Positions 43,489-51,706 of a DNA stretch of 64,000 nucleotides are shown one piece after another. The position numbers were made by a program, and so were the translations under genes. This DNA is from Streptomyces sp. NK15101 (lineage in GTDB: Bacteria > Actinomycetota > Actinomycetes > Streptomycetales > Streptomycetaceae), in NCBI RefSeq assembly GCF_020400725.1, contig NZ_JAINVG010000040.1:1-64000 (forward strand). The letters run 5' to 3'. The notes under the pieces were generated by a model, which saw nothing but the letters and a program-made list of their open reading frames with translations, was not told the origin of the DNA and ran no database searches. Numbering within the stretch: the first letter of the stretch is position 1; each line of letters begins with the position of its first letter.

Positions 43489-43524
43489 GGAGGCCCGGCA
43501 CCCCGAGTGGGGTGCCGGGCCTCC
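43489..43524. terminator. 16-bp hairpin terminator closing the cluster
   Basis: The arms 43489-43504 and 43509-43524 are perfect complements around GAGT. It lies 25 bases after the FxsT-type gene stop and before the convergent kgd stop. Confidence 0.9.
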
Positions 43525-43541
43525 GCACGCGCTCCGGTCGA

Positions 43542-46500
43542 TCAGGCGTCGAAGACCTCGTTGACCAGCTGCTGCTGCTCCGCCTGGTGGCGCTTGGCCG
43601 AGCCGACCGCCGGGGAGGAGGAGTGCGGACGCGAGATCCGGCGCAGGCGCTCGCCCGCCGGGATGTCCGCGCCGACCGCCAGGTCGAGGTGGTCGATCAG
43701 GTTGAGCGCGATGAACGGCCAGGCACCCTGGTTCGCCGGCTCCTCCTGCGCCCAGATGTACTTCGCCGCGTTCGGGTACTTGGCGATCTCGGCCTGCAGC
43801 TCGGCACCCGGCAGCGGGTACAGGCGCTCCAGACGGATGATCGCGGTCTCCGTGTCGCCGCGCTTCTGACGCTCGGCCTCCAGGTCGTAGTAGACCTTGC
43901 CGGCGCAGAAGACGACCTTCCGGACGTCGGCCGGGTTGACCGTGGTGTCGCCGATCACCGGGCGGAAGCCGCCGGTGGTGAACTCCTCCACCTTGGACGC
44001 CGCGGCCTTCAGACGCAGCATCGACTTCGGGGTGAAGACGATGAGCGGCTTGTGGTGCGGGTTGTGCACCTGCCAGCGCAGGAGGTGGAAGTAGTTCGAC
44101 GGCAGCGTCGGCATGGCGACCGTCATGTTGTCCTGGGCGCACATCTGGAGGAAGCGCTCCGGGCGCGCGGACGAGTGGTCCGGGCCCTGGCCCTCGTAGC
44201 CGTGCGGCAGGAGCAGCGTGACGCCGGAGGTCTGGCCCCACTTCTGCTCGGCCGAGGAGATGAACTCGTCGACGACGGTCTGCGCGCCGTTGACGAAGTC
44301 ACCGAACTGGGCCTCCCAGATGACCAGGGAGTCCGGGCGGGCCAGCGAGTAGCCGTACTCGAAGCCCATCGCCGCGTACTCGCTGAGCAGCGAGTCGTAG
44401 ACGTTGTAGTGGGCCTGGTCCTCGGTCAGGTAGAGCAGCGGGGTGTAGTCCTCGCCGGTCTCCTGGTCGACCAGGACCGCGTGGCGCTGGCCGAAGGTGC
44501 CGCGGCGGGAGTCCTGGCCCGAGAGGCGGACCGGGGTGCCCTCCATCAGCAGGGAGCCGATGGCGAGGGTCTCGCCGAAGCCCCAGTCGATGGTGCCGTC
44601 GTCGATGGAGGCGGCGCGGCGCTGCATCTGCGGGAGCAGACGCGGGTGGACCGTGATCCGCTCCGGGACGTTGACCTGCGACTCGGCGATCCGCTTCACG
44701 ACCTCCTGGGAGACCGCGGTGGTGACGGCGACCGGGAACTCGGCCTGCGGGTCCGGCACGGTGGCCGACGCCGGGGCGGCGGTGGCCTCGCGGACCTCCG
44801 CGAACACCTTCTCCAGCTGGCCCTGGAAGTCCTGGAGCGCCTGCTCCGCCTCTTCGAGGGTGATGTCGCCGCGACCGATGAGCGACTCGGTGTACAGCTT
44901 GCGCACCGAACGCTTCTTGTCGATCAGGTTGTACATCTGCGGGTTGGTGAACTGCGGGTTGTCGCCCTCGTTGTGACCGCGGCGGCGGTAGCAGATGAGG
45001 TCGATCACGACGTCCTTGTTGAACGTCTGGCGGAACTCGAAGGCGAGCCGCGCGACGCGGACCACGGCCTCCGGGTCGTCGCCGTTCACGTGGAAGATCG
45101 GCGCCTCGATCATGCGGGCCACGTCGGTCGCGTACATCGAGGAGCGCGAGGACTCCGGGGCGGCGGTGAAGCCGACCTGGTTGTTGATGACGATGTGGAC
45201 CGTGCCGCCGGTGCGGTAGCCCCGCAGCTGCGACATGTTCAGCGTCTCGGCGACGACGCCCTGGCCGGCGAAGGCCGCGTCGCCGTGGAGGGCGATCGGC
45301 AGGACGGTGAAGTCCGTGCCGCCCTTGTTGATGACGTCCTGCTTGGCGCGGACGACACCCTCCAGGACCGGGTCGACCGCCTCCAGGTGCGAGGGGTTGG
45401 CGACCAGGGAGACCTTGATCTGCTCGCCGTCCAGGCCGGTGAAGGTGCCCTCGGCGCCCAGGTGGTACTTGACGTCGCCGGATCCGTGCATCGACTTCGG
45501 GTCGAGGTTGCCCTCGAACTCGCGGAAGATCTGCGCGTACGACTTGCCGACGATGTTCGCCAGGACGTTCAGGCGGCCGCGGTGGGCCATGCCGATGACG
45601 ACCTCGTCGAGGCGCGACTCGGCGGCCGAGTCGATGACCGCGTCGAGCAGCGGGATGACGGACTCGCCGCCCTCCAGGGAGAAGCGCTTCTGACCGACGT
45701 ACTTGGTCTGCAGGAAGGTCTCGAAGGCCTCCGCCGCGTTCAGCCGGCGCAGGATCCGCAGCTGCTCCTCGCGCTCCACGCGGGAGTGCGGGCGCTCGAC
45801 GCGGTCCTGGATCCACTTGCGCTGCTTCGGGTCCTGGATGTGCATGAACTCGACGCCGGTGGTGCGGCAGTACGAGTCGCGGAGCACGCCGAGGATGTCG
45901 CGGAGCTTCATCATCGACTTGCCGGCGAAGCCGCCGACCGCGAACTCCCGCTCCAGGTCCCACAGGGTGAGGCCGTGCTCGGTGATGTCCAGGTCGGGGT
46001 GCTTGCGCTGCTTGTACTCCAGCGGGTCGGTGTCGGCCATGACGTGGCCGCGGACCCGGTAGGAGTGGATGAGCTCGAAGACGCGCGCGGCCTTGGTGAC
46101 GTCGTCGTCGTGCGAGGCGTCGATGTCCTTGAGCCAGCGGACCGGCTCGTAGGGGATGCGCAGGGCCTTGAAGATCTCGTCGTAGAAGCCGTCCTCGCCG
46201 AGGAGGAGGTTCGCCACGATGCGCAGGAACTCGCCGGAGGCGGCGCCCTGGATGACGCGGTGGTCGTACGTCGAGGTCAGGGTCATGACCTTGGAGATGC
46301 CCAGCTTGTTCAGGGTGTCCTGGGAGGTGCCCTGGAACTCGGCCGGGTAGTCCATCGAGCCGACGCCCATGATGACGGACTGACCGGGCATCAGACGCGG
46401 CACGGAGTGGACGGTGCCGAGGCCGCCGGGGTTGGTCAGGGAGACCGTGACGCCGGAGAAGTCCTCCATCGTCAGCTTGCCCACGCGGGCGCGCTTGACG

Positions 46501-47312
46501 ATGTCCTCGTACGCCTGCCAGAACTCGAAGAAGTTGAGCGTCTCGGCCTTCTTGATGCCCGCGACGACGAGCTGGCGGTCGCCGTTGGGCTTCACCAGGT
46601 CGATCGCGAGGCCGAAGTTCACGTGCTCCGGCTTGACCAGGGTCGGCTTGCCGTCCTTCTCCGCGAAGGAGTAGTTCATCGACGGCATGGCCTTGATCGC
46701 CTGCACCATCGCGTAGCCGATGAGGTGCGTGAAGGAGATCTTCCCGCCCCGGGCGCGCTTCAGGTGGTTGTTGATCACGATCCGGTTGTCGAAGAGCAGC
46801 TTCACCGGGACGGCGCGGACGGACGTGGCCGTCGGCACCTCCAGGGAGGCGTTCATGTTCTTCGCGACCGCGGCGGCGGGGCCGCGCAGCGTGATCAGCT
46901 CGGGGCCGGCGGGGGCCTCGGCGGCCGGGGCGGCCTTGACCGCGGCCGGGGCGGCGGCGGGCTTCGCGGCGGCCGGCGCGGGAGCCGCGGCGGGCTTCGC
47001 GGGGGCCGGGGCGGGCGCGGGGGCCGGAACGGCCGCCGGAGCCGAAGGCGCGGCCTGTGCGGGGCCCGCCTGCGGCGCGGCGGGCGCGCTCTGAGTGGTG
47101 GGGGCCGGGGCGGCCGGGGTCTCCGACGCTCCGGGCTTGTAGTCGGCGAAGAAGTCCCACCAGGCACGATCGACCGAATTCGGGTCCTGGAGGTACTGCT
47201 GGTAGATCTCGTCGACGAGCCACTCATTGGCACCGAAGGCGGCTGCAGGGTTCTGGCCCTGCCCGTCTTGGTCGGTCGGGGAGCTCGGGGTACTGGGGGA
47301 CTGAGACGACAC
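43542..47312 (-). CDS. kgd: Multifunctional 2-oxoglutarate dehydrogenase/decarboxylase (Kgd/SucA)
   Basis: A 1256-residue actinobacterial E1o with a fused acyltransferase domain. After the N-terminal E1 docking segment (NEWLVDEIYQQYLQDPNSVD) comes a Pro/Ala-rich linker, an E2-like acyltransferase domain with HRVIQGAASGEFLR, and the thiamine diphosphate E1 domain (HGDAAFAGQG, GDDPEAVVRVARLA and so on). It works in the TCA cycle, converting 2-oxoglutarate to succinyl-CoA. I chose the GTG at 47312 (VSSQSPSTPSS) because the family begins so and GAGGG lies 10 bases upstream; in-frame codons to 47339 lack a ribosome-binding site. Its promoter region holds a tandem repeat. Confidence 0.96.
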   Translation of the reverse strand: MSSQSPSTPSSPTDQDGQGQNPAAAFGANEWLVDEIYQQYLQDPNSVDRAWWDFFADYKPGASETPAAPAPTTQSAPAAPQAGPAQAAPSAPAAVPAPAPAPAPAKPAAAPAPAAAKPAAAPAAVKAAPAAEAPAGPELITLRGPAAAVAKNMNASLEVPTATSVRAVPVKLLFDNRIVINNHLKRARGGKISFTHLIGYAMVQAIKAMPSMNYSFAEKDGKPTLVKPEHVNFGLAIDLVKPNGDRQLVVAGIKKAETLNFFEFWQAYEDIVKRARVGKLTMEDFSGVTVSLTNPGGLGTVHSVPRLMPGQSVIMGVGSMDYPAEFQGTSQDTLNKLGISKVMTLTSTYDHRVIQGAASGEFLRIVANLLLGEDGFYDEIFKALRIPYEPVRWLKDIDASHDDDVTKAARVFELIHSYRVRGHVMADTDPLEYKQRKHPDLDITEHGLTLWDLEREFAVGGFAGKSMMKLRDILGVLRDSYCRTTGVEFMHIQDPKQRKWIQDRVERPHSRVEREEQLRILRRLNAAEAFETFLQTKYVGQKRFSLEGGESVIPLLDAVIDSAAESRLDEVVIGMAHRGRLNVLANIVGKSYAQIFREFEGNLDPKSMHGSGDVKYHLGAEGTFTGLDGEQIKVSLVANPSHLEAVDPVLEGVVRAKQDVINKGGTDFTVLPIALHGDAAFAGQGVVAETLNMSQLRGYRTGGTVHIVINNQVGFTAAPESSRSSMYATDVARMIEAPIFHVNGDDPEAVVRVARLAFEFRQTFNKDVVIDLICYRRRGHNEGDNPQFTNPQMYNLIDKKRSVRKLYTESLIGRGDITLEEAEQALQDFQGQLEKVFAEVREATAAPASATVPDPQAEFPVAVTTAVSQEVVKRIAESQVNVPERITVHPRLLPQMQRRAASIDDGTIDWGFGETLAIGSLLMEGTPVRLSGQDSRRGTFGQRHAVLVDQETGEDYTPLLYLTEDQAHYNVYDSLLSEYAAMGFEYGYSLARPDSLVIWEAQFGDFVNGAQTVVDEFISSAEQKWGQTSGVTLLLPHGYEGQGPDHSSARPERFLQMCAQDNMTVAMPTLPSNYFHLLRWQVHNPHHKPLIVFTPKSMLRLKAAASKVEEFTTGGFRPVIGDTTVNPADVRKVVFCAGKVYYDLEAERQKRGDTETAIIRLERLYPLPGAELQAEIAKYPNAAKYIWAQEEPANQGAWPFIALNLIDHLDLAVGADIPAGERLRRISRPHSSSPAVGSAKRHQAEQQQLVNEVFDA

Positions 47313-47643
47313 GGCGGCAACCGCCCTCTTCCGCTTCACAAGGTGATGGACAGCGGAAATAAAGGCTACGCCTGTCCGGCCGGGAGGTGCAGGCCGGGCA
47401 GTCCAACGTCGCGCAAGTCACACTTGACGAGGTGTTTCGGCGCCGTGAATGGCGGGAAACAACTGTGGTTCTGCAGGTGTGAGGGTACGGGAAAGCGCGA
47501 GCACGGCCCGGTTCGGCCGCACCCCCGATCACGTCCCGTTCACGGAGACGCAGGTCTCGCTCACGGAAGCGCAGTCCCGCTCACGTTGACGCAGGTCCTG
47601 CTCACGTACACGCAGAACGTGCGCTTCCGGTTCGAACCCTACG
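47313..47643. other. Intergenic region upstream of kgd
   Basis: There are 331 bases between the histidine kinase stop and the kgd start, both minus strand. It contains the kgd promoter and, at its far end, four tandem 20-21-base repeats. No gene is seen. Confidence 0.6.
47538..47620. repeat. Four tandem 20-21-bp repeats
   Basis: The units begin at 47538, 47559, 47579 and 47600. They share the pattern GYTCACGNNNRCGCAGGTCYC with two to five differences each. The spacing equals two helical turns, so proteins would bind on one face. It lies about 225-310 bases upstream of kgd. Confidence 0.8.
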
Positions 47644-48756
47644 TCAATCTCTGGGGGGAAGGCTGCCCGGAAGAGTGACTCTGATGCGGCATCCACGTGA
47701 CGATTCGGCCACTCCGATCCCGCCGCCGTGCAGATCCACCACCCAGCGGGCGATCGCGAGACCGAGCCCCGTGCCGCCGTCGCTTCCCGGCCCCTGCCGG
47801 TCCTTGGCCGAGCCCCGGTTGAACCGCTCGAAGACCTTGTGCCGCTCCGACTCCGGGATGCCGGGGCCCTCGTCCTCGACCTCCAGCTCCAGCGAGTCCG
47901 GATACGGGCCGCGCCGGGCCCGGACCGTGACCCGGCCGTGCGGCGGGGAGTGCTTCACCGCGTTGTCGATCAGGTTCGCCATCACCTGGTGCAGCCGTTC
48001 CGCGTCCGCGTGCGCGACCAGCTCGGGCGGCGAGACGTCCAGGTGGAGGTGCACGTCCGTACGGCGGTGCAGCCCCGAGGTGGACGAGAGGCCGCGCTGG
48101 GACGCGGCCAGGTTCGCCTCGCGCAGGACGCCCGACAGGTACGGCCAGACCTCGAAGCGGCTCGCCCGGAGCGTGACGACACCGTTGTCAAGACGTGACA
48201 GGTCGAGCAGGGTCTCCACGAGCCGGCCGAGCCGCTCCGTCTGCTTCAGGGCCGACCGCATGGTCTCCGGGTCGGCCTCGGACACCCCGTCCACGACGTT
48301 CTCCAGGACGGCCCGCAGCGCGGCGATCGGCGTGCGCAGCTCGTGCGAGACGTTGGCCACCAGCTCCTTGCGGTGCCGGTCGACGGCCTCCAGGTCGTCC
48401 GCCATGCGGTTGATCGTCGAGGCCAGGTCGCCCAGCTCGTCCCGCCGGTCCGCGCCCTGCACCCGGCGGCTGAAGTCCCCGCGCGAGATCGACCCCGCCA
48501 CCGTGTTCATCTCGTCGAGCGGCGCCGTCAGGGACTGCGCCACGAACTGGGTGATCAGCAGGGTCGCGATCATCGCGAAGATCGTGATGTACCGGAACTC
48601 GGTGGAGGTGCGGATCGCCACGAGGGCCAGGCAGGAGGTCAGCAGGACCGCCCCGACGACCAGGGCGCCCAGCTTGGTCTTGATCGAGATCACGATCCGG
48701 CGGGGCCGGCGCGGCCCCTGTCCCGTGTGCGGCCTCCCGGGCACCGGCCGGCTCAC
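47644..48756 (-). CDS. Sensor histidine kinase of two-component pair
   Basis: A 370-residue membrane histidine kinase. Two hydrophobic segments near the start (LGALVVGAVLLTSCLALVAI and ITIFAMIATLLITQFVA) flank almost no external loop. A HAMP domain follows, then the phosphoacceptor box SHELRTPIAALRAVLE and an HATPase domain with NLIDNAVKHSPP, EDEGPGIP and GGTGLGLAI. The GTG at 48756 overlaps the regulator stop as GTGA. The signal is probably sensed in the membrane because there is little external sequence. Confidence 0.92.
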   Translation of the reverse strand: MSRPVPGRPHTGQGPRRPRRIVISIKTKLGALVVGAVLLTSCLALVAIRTSTEFRYITIFAMIATLLITQFVAQSLTAPLDEMNTVAGSISRGDFSRRVQGADRRDELGDLASTINRMADDLEAVDRHRKELVANVSHELRTPIAALRAVLENVVDGVSEADPETMRSALKQTERLGRLVETLLDLSRLDNGVVTLRASRFEVWPYLSGVLREANLAASQRGLSSTSGLHRRTDVHLHLDVSPPELVAHADAERLHQVMANLIDNAVKHSPPHGRVTVRARRGPYPDSLELEVEDEGPGIPESERHKVFERFNRGSAKDRQGPGSDGGTGLGLAIARWVVDLHGGGIGVAESSRGCRIRVTLPGSLPPRD

Positions 48757-49490
48757 GGCGCCGGGGTCTCCAGCGCGTAACCGACGCCGTGGACCGTGCG
48801 GATCCGCTCGGCCCCGATCTTCCGGCGCAGCGCCTTGATGTGGCTGTCCACGGTCCGGGTGCCCGAGGCGTCCGCCCAGTCCCACACCTCGGCGAGCAGC
48901 TGCTCGCGGGAGAGGACCGCCCGGGGGGTGCTCGCCAGGCAGACCAGCAGGTCGAACTCGGTCGGGGTCAGGTGCACGTCCTCCGCGCGGACCCGGACCC
49001 GGCGCTGCGCGTGGTCGATCTCCAGCTCGCCCAGGCGCAGGATGCCGCTGCGCGGGGTGACCGCCGCGAGCGCGGCCCGCTCCACGCGGCGCAGCAGCAC
49101 GTGCACCCGGGCGGCCAGCTCGCGCATCGAGAACGGCTTGGTCATGTAGTCGTCCGCGCCGACGCCGAGGCCGACCAGCATGTCGGTCTCGTCGTCGCGG
49201 GCGGTCAGCATGAGGACCGGGACGGGGCGCTGGGCCTGGACCCTGCGGCACACCTCCAGGCCGTCGAAGCCGGGCAGCATCACGTCCAGGACCATCAGGT
49301 CGGGCTGCCAGGCCTCGGCCGCGTCGACGGCGGCGGGACCGTCGGTCGCGGTCTGCACGAGGAAGCCCTCGGCGCGCAGCCGCGCGGAGATCGCCTCCAC
49401 GATCGTGGCGTCGTCCTCGACCACCAGGACGCGCCGCTGGGCCCCCGGAGTGGCCGCCGCACCGTGGTGAGTGGTGTGTGTCTGCTCCAT
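48753..49490 (-). CDS. OmpR-family response regulator
   Basis: A 245-residue response regulator. The receiver domain has acidic VVEDD, phosphoacceptor Asp in MVLDVMLPGFDG, and Lys in TKPF; the C-terminal winged helix has LTPTEFDLLVCLAS and SHIKALRRKIG. It should be phosphorylated by the kinase encoded directly after it, which overlaps by 4 bases. The first 18 residues (MEQTHTTHHGAAATPG) form an unstructured leader. Targets unknown; the pair lies between kgd and lon in Streptomyces. Confidence 0.94.
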   Translation of the reverse strand: MEQTHTTHHGAAATPGAQRRVLVVEDDATIVEAISARLRAEGFLVQTATDGPAAVDAAEAWQPDLMVLDVMLPGFDGLEVCRRVQAQRPVPVLMLTARDDETDMLVGLGVGADDYMTKPFSMRELAARVHVLLRRVERAALAAVTPRSGILRLGELEIDHAQRRVRVRAEDVHLTPTEFDLLVCLASTPRAVLSREQLLAEVWDWADASGTRTVDSHIKALRRKIGAERIRTVHGVGYALETPAP

Positions 49491-49561
49491 TGCCCCGCCT
49501 CGCGTCGCCGATGTCGGTGCAGCAGCCTAGAGGTACCGGTGGCGTCCCGGCTATCCAGGAG

Positions 49562-50233
49562 CTACCTGGGACGGACGGCGAGGTGGACCACGTCGGGGAC
49601 GCCCCGGGCAACGGGGATCTCTTCCGTCCGTACCCCGCTGAATCCGGCATTCCGCAACGACTCCTCGAAATCGGCGGACGGCTGCGCGGACCACACGGCG
49701 AGGATCCCGCCGGGGTTCAGCCGGGCCGCGCAGGCCGCCAATCCCTCGGCCGAGTACAGGGATTCGTTGTCCTCGGTGACCGTCCAGTCGGGCCCGTTGT
49801 CGATGTCGAGGCAGAGGGCGTCGTAGGTGTCGGTGGTGGTGCGGAGGTGGGTCACGAGGTCCGTGTGCAGGATCACGGTCCGCGGATCGGCGAGCGCGGC
49901 CCCCGAGATCGCCGCGAGCGGTCCCCGCCGGTGCCAGTCGATGATCGCCTCCTCGCGCTCGGCGACCGCGATCCGGCCCCAGCGGGGATCGGCGGCGGCG
50001 TGGGCCAGGGAGAAGCCGACGCCGAGGCCGCCGACGAGGACGGAGGCGCCGTGACGGGACTCCTCGGGAAGGGCGGCGAGGGCCGCGTCGATCAGGAGCC
50101 GCTCGGAGCGTCCGTCGGAGGTGTCCATCAGGAAGGTGCCGTTGGCGATGATCTCGTAGTGCTCGGCGCGGCGGCGGAGCACCACCTCTCCGTACGGCCC
50201 TTCGCGTCGGTCGAGGGTGACGGGGCTGGTCAT
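49562..50233 (-). CDS. Spermidine synthase-like methyltransferase-fold protein
   Basis: A 223-residue Rossmann-fold protein of the spermidine synthase type (VLVGGLGVGFSLAHAAADPRWG is the nucleotide-binding loop, and DALCLDIDNGPDW follows). It is shorter than true spermidine synthases and lacks the N-terminal strand domain, so a role in polyamine synthesis is doubtful. The ATG at 50233 follows GGAG by 5 bases. It stands alone between the response regulator and a lipoprotein. Confidence 0.7.
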   Translation of the reverse strand: MTSPVTLDRREGPYGEVVLRRRAEHYEIIANGTFLMDTSDGRSERLLIDAALAALPEESRHGASVLVGGLGVGFSLAHAAADPRWGRIAVAEREEAIIDWHRRGPLAAISGAALADPRTVILHTDLVTHLRTTTDTYDALCLDIDNGPDWTVTEDNESLYSAEGLAACAARLNPGGILAVWSAQPSADFEESLRNAGFSGVRTEEIPVARGVPDVVHLAVRPR

Positions 50234-50350
50234 GATCACTCCGTGGTCTCGGGTACGTCCGGTTCGTCCCGTCATCCTGGCGGGGCGCCGACGGCCGGGA
50301 CAAACGCATAACGGGCCTTCGTCCGCGGGCGGCCTGCGGACCGGCCCCGC

Positions 50351-50881
50351 TCAGGGGTTCGTCGGCGGGCCGCCCTCGGGGAGGGCGGCGAAGACGCGCC
50401 GGAGGGCGGGCGGCCGCTCGCCGTCGTCCGCGACGACCAGCCGGTGGCGGTACGTCACGTAGTACTGGAAGCCGTCCGGGATCGGGCGGCCCGTCGGGCG
50501 CTCCGGGACCAGGGCGAACGCGGGGTCCTCCAGGGCCGCCCGGAGCTCGGCGGCCTCGGCGGGGGTCAGCCGGCCGGTCCGGGGCGGCTTGGTGCCGGAG
50601 CGGCTGGTCCAGCTGCCGTCGTAGTGGACGACGAGCTGGTTGCGGACGCCCGCCAGGCCGCCGTTGACGACCACCTCGACGAGGACCTCGCCCGGCTGGG
50701 GGTCCGCCGCCGGCGTGCCGGGGGCGGCCGTGGGGCTCGGCGCGGCCGGCGCGCTCGCGCTCGACGGCCCGCCGGGCGCGGGCGGCGTCCCGGGGCCGCA
50801 GCCGCTCACGCCGCCGACCAGGACGCCCGCCAGCAGCAGGGACCCGCACCACGTTCCCGTCCTCCGTACGCCTCGCGCCAT
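50351..50881 (-). CDS. Putative lipoprotein, unknown function
   Basis: A 176-residue protein with a lipoprotein signal peptide: basic N-terminus, hydrophobic SLLLAGVLVGG, and lipobox VSGC, so the Cys at about 28 should be lipidated. A Pro/Ala/Ser linker to residue 65 precedes a mixed domain ending YVTYRHRLVVADDGERPP. No family is recognised; the C-terminal domain may be immunity- or binding-like but I cannot support a role. It is probably exported and anchored. Confidence 0.75.
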   Translation of the reverse strand: MARGVRRTGTWCGSLLLAGVLVGGVSGCGPGTPPAPGGPSSASAPAAPSPTAAPGTPAADPQPGEVLVEVVVNGGLAGVRNQLVVHYDGSWTSRSGTKPPRTGRLTPAEAAELRAALEDPAFALVPERPTGRPIPDGFQYYVTYRHRLVVADDGERPPALRRVFAALPEGGPPTNP

Positions 50882-50936
50882 GGGACGAGCATGCCCGCTC
50901 CGGGGCCCCGCGCGCAGCCGGACGAGGCAGGCGGTG

Positions 50937-51575
50937 TCAGGGGGCCGTCCGGACGATCCCGGTGAGCGGTCCCCGGTAGCGCCAGTCCAGCGAGTCGTAG
51001 AGGGCCAGGCCGTCCGTGGTCGCGGCGAGCACGCCGGTCTCGGCGCCGGCCTGGGCGGCGGCGGCCTCCAGGGTGCGCATGACGTTCGCGCCCAGGCCCC
51101 GGCGCCGGTGCGCGGGGTCGGTCTCGATCTGGTCGGCGACGGCGGTGGAGCCGGTCGGGGCGATCCGGCCGCGGGCGGCGAGGGTGCCGTCCGGGGCGAG
51201 GACGCGGACCCGGATGACGCCGCTGTCGACCTCGGTGGTGCGCGCGTACCCTTCGGGCGGCGCGGGGCGGACGCCGGGGTCCAGCCGCTTGACCATCATG
51301 AAGCCGGGGTCGTCGGGGACCGTCCACCCGTCGGTGATCCAGCCCGCCGCCTCCTCGGGGCCCGCCATCACCTTGAGCCAGCTGTACGGCGTGGTCAGCC
51401 GGGCGCAGAGCGCGCCGACGGAGGCCGCGTCGGGGGCGGGCAGGACGTGCCGTACGACGTGCCGGGGGAGGCCGACCTCGATCCGGTAGCCCCAGGGCTC
51501 GACGACCGCGGACGGGGTGCCCCGGGAGGCGGTCCAGCCCGCCACCCAGGCTGAAGTAATGGCTGCCATATCCAT
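50937..51575 (-). CDS. GNAT-family N-acetyltransferase
   Basis: A 212-residue GNAT protein. The acetyl-CoA loop is in IETDPAHRRRGLGANVMRTLE, with RRRGLG as its core, at about residues 150-170. The N-terminal half is divergent. It is probably a general acetyltransferase with unknown substrate. The two ATG codons at 51575 and 51569 are both possible starts, and neither has a strong ribosome-binding site. It is divergent from lon, and the gap contains the ClgR-like site. Confidence 0.8.
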   Translation of the reverse strand: MDMAAITSAWVAGWTASRGTPSAVVEPWGYRIEVGLPRHVVRHVLPAPDAASVGALCARLTTPYSWLKVMAGPEEAAGWITDGWTVPDDPGFMMVKRLDPGVRPAPPEGYARTTEVDSGVIRVRVLAPDGTLAARGRIAPTGSTAVADQIETDPAHRRRGLGANVMRTLEAAAAQAGAETGVLAATTDGLALYDSLDWRYRGPLTGIVRTAP

Positions 51576-51615
51576 ACAGGCATTACATCTGCCGTACGCG
51601 GGCGCGTGCGGGGGT

Positions 51616-51632
51616 GATCGCTCAGAGCGAAC
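51616..51632. promoter_or_regulatory. ClgR-type box upstream of lon
   Basis: The minus strand reads GTTCGC-TCTGA-GCGATC, matching the ClgR consensus GTTCGC-N5-GCG. It lies 75-91 bases upstream of the lon ATG. ClgR activates lon and clp genes in Streptomyces, so this fits an activator site. Confidence 0.82.
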
Positions 51633-51664
51633 GGGCGTCCGGGAACATCCCCGGGCTCACAAGC

Positions 51665-51685
51665 ATTGAGTGCACATAGCTCAAC
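51665..51685. promoter_or_regulatory. HAIR-type HspR box upstream of lon
   Basis: ATTGAGT-N7-GCTCAAC matches the HAIR consensus CTTGAGT-N7-ACTCAAG at most positions and forms an inverted repeat. It lies 22-42 bases upstream of the lon ATG, a repressor position. HspR control of lon is known in Streptomyces. Confidence 0.8.
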
Positions 51686-51706
51686 TTGACTGCCGAAGGG
51701 GAGATC

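Noticed and set aside
47538..47620. Short CRISPR-like array
   Set aside because: The units are contiguous with no spacers and diverge from each other; there are no cas genes.
47620..47645. tRNA-like T-loop GGTTCGAACCC
   Set aside because: Five-base T stem does not pair on both sides and no anticodon arm or acceptor is found nearby.
43512..47678. Plus-strand frame of about 1388 codons antisense to kgd
   Set aside because: Composition is that of complement codon bias (Leu/Val/Arg/Asp); kgd is a clear full-length enzyme on the minus strand.
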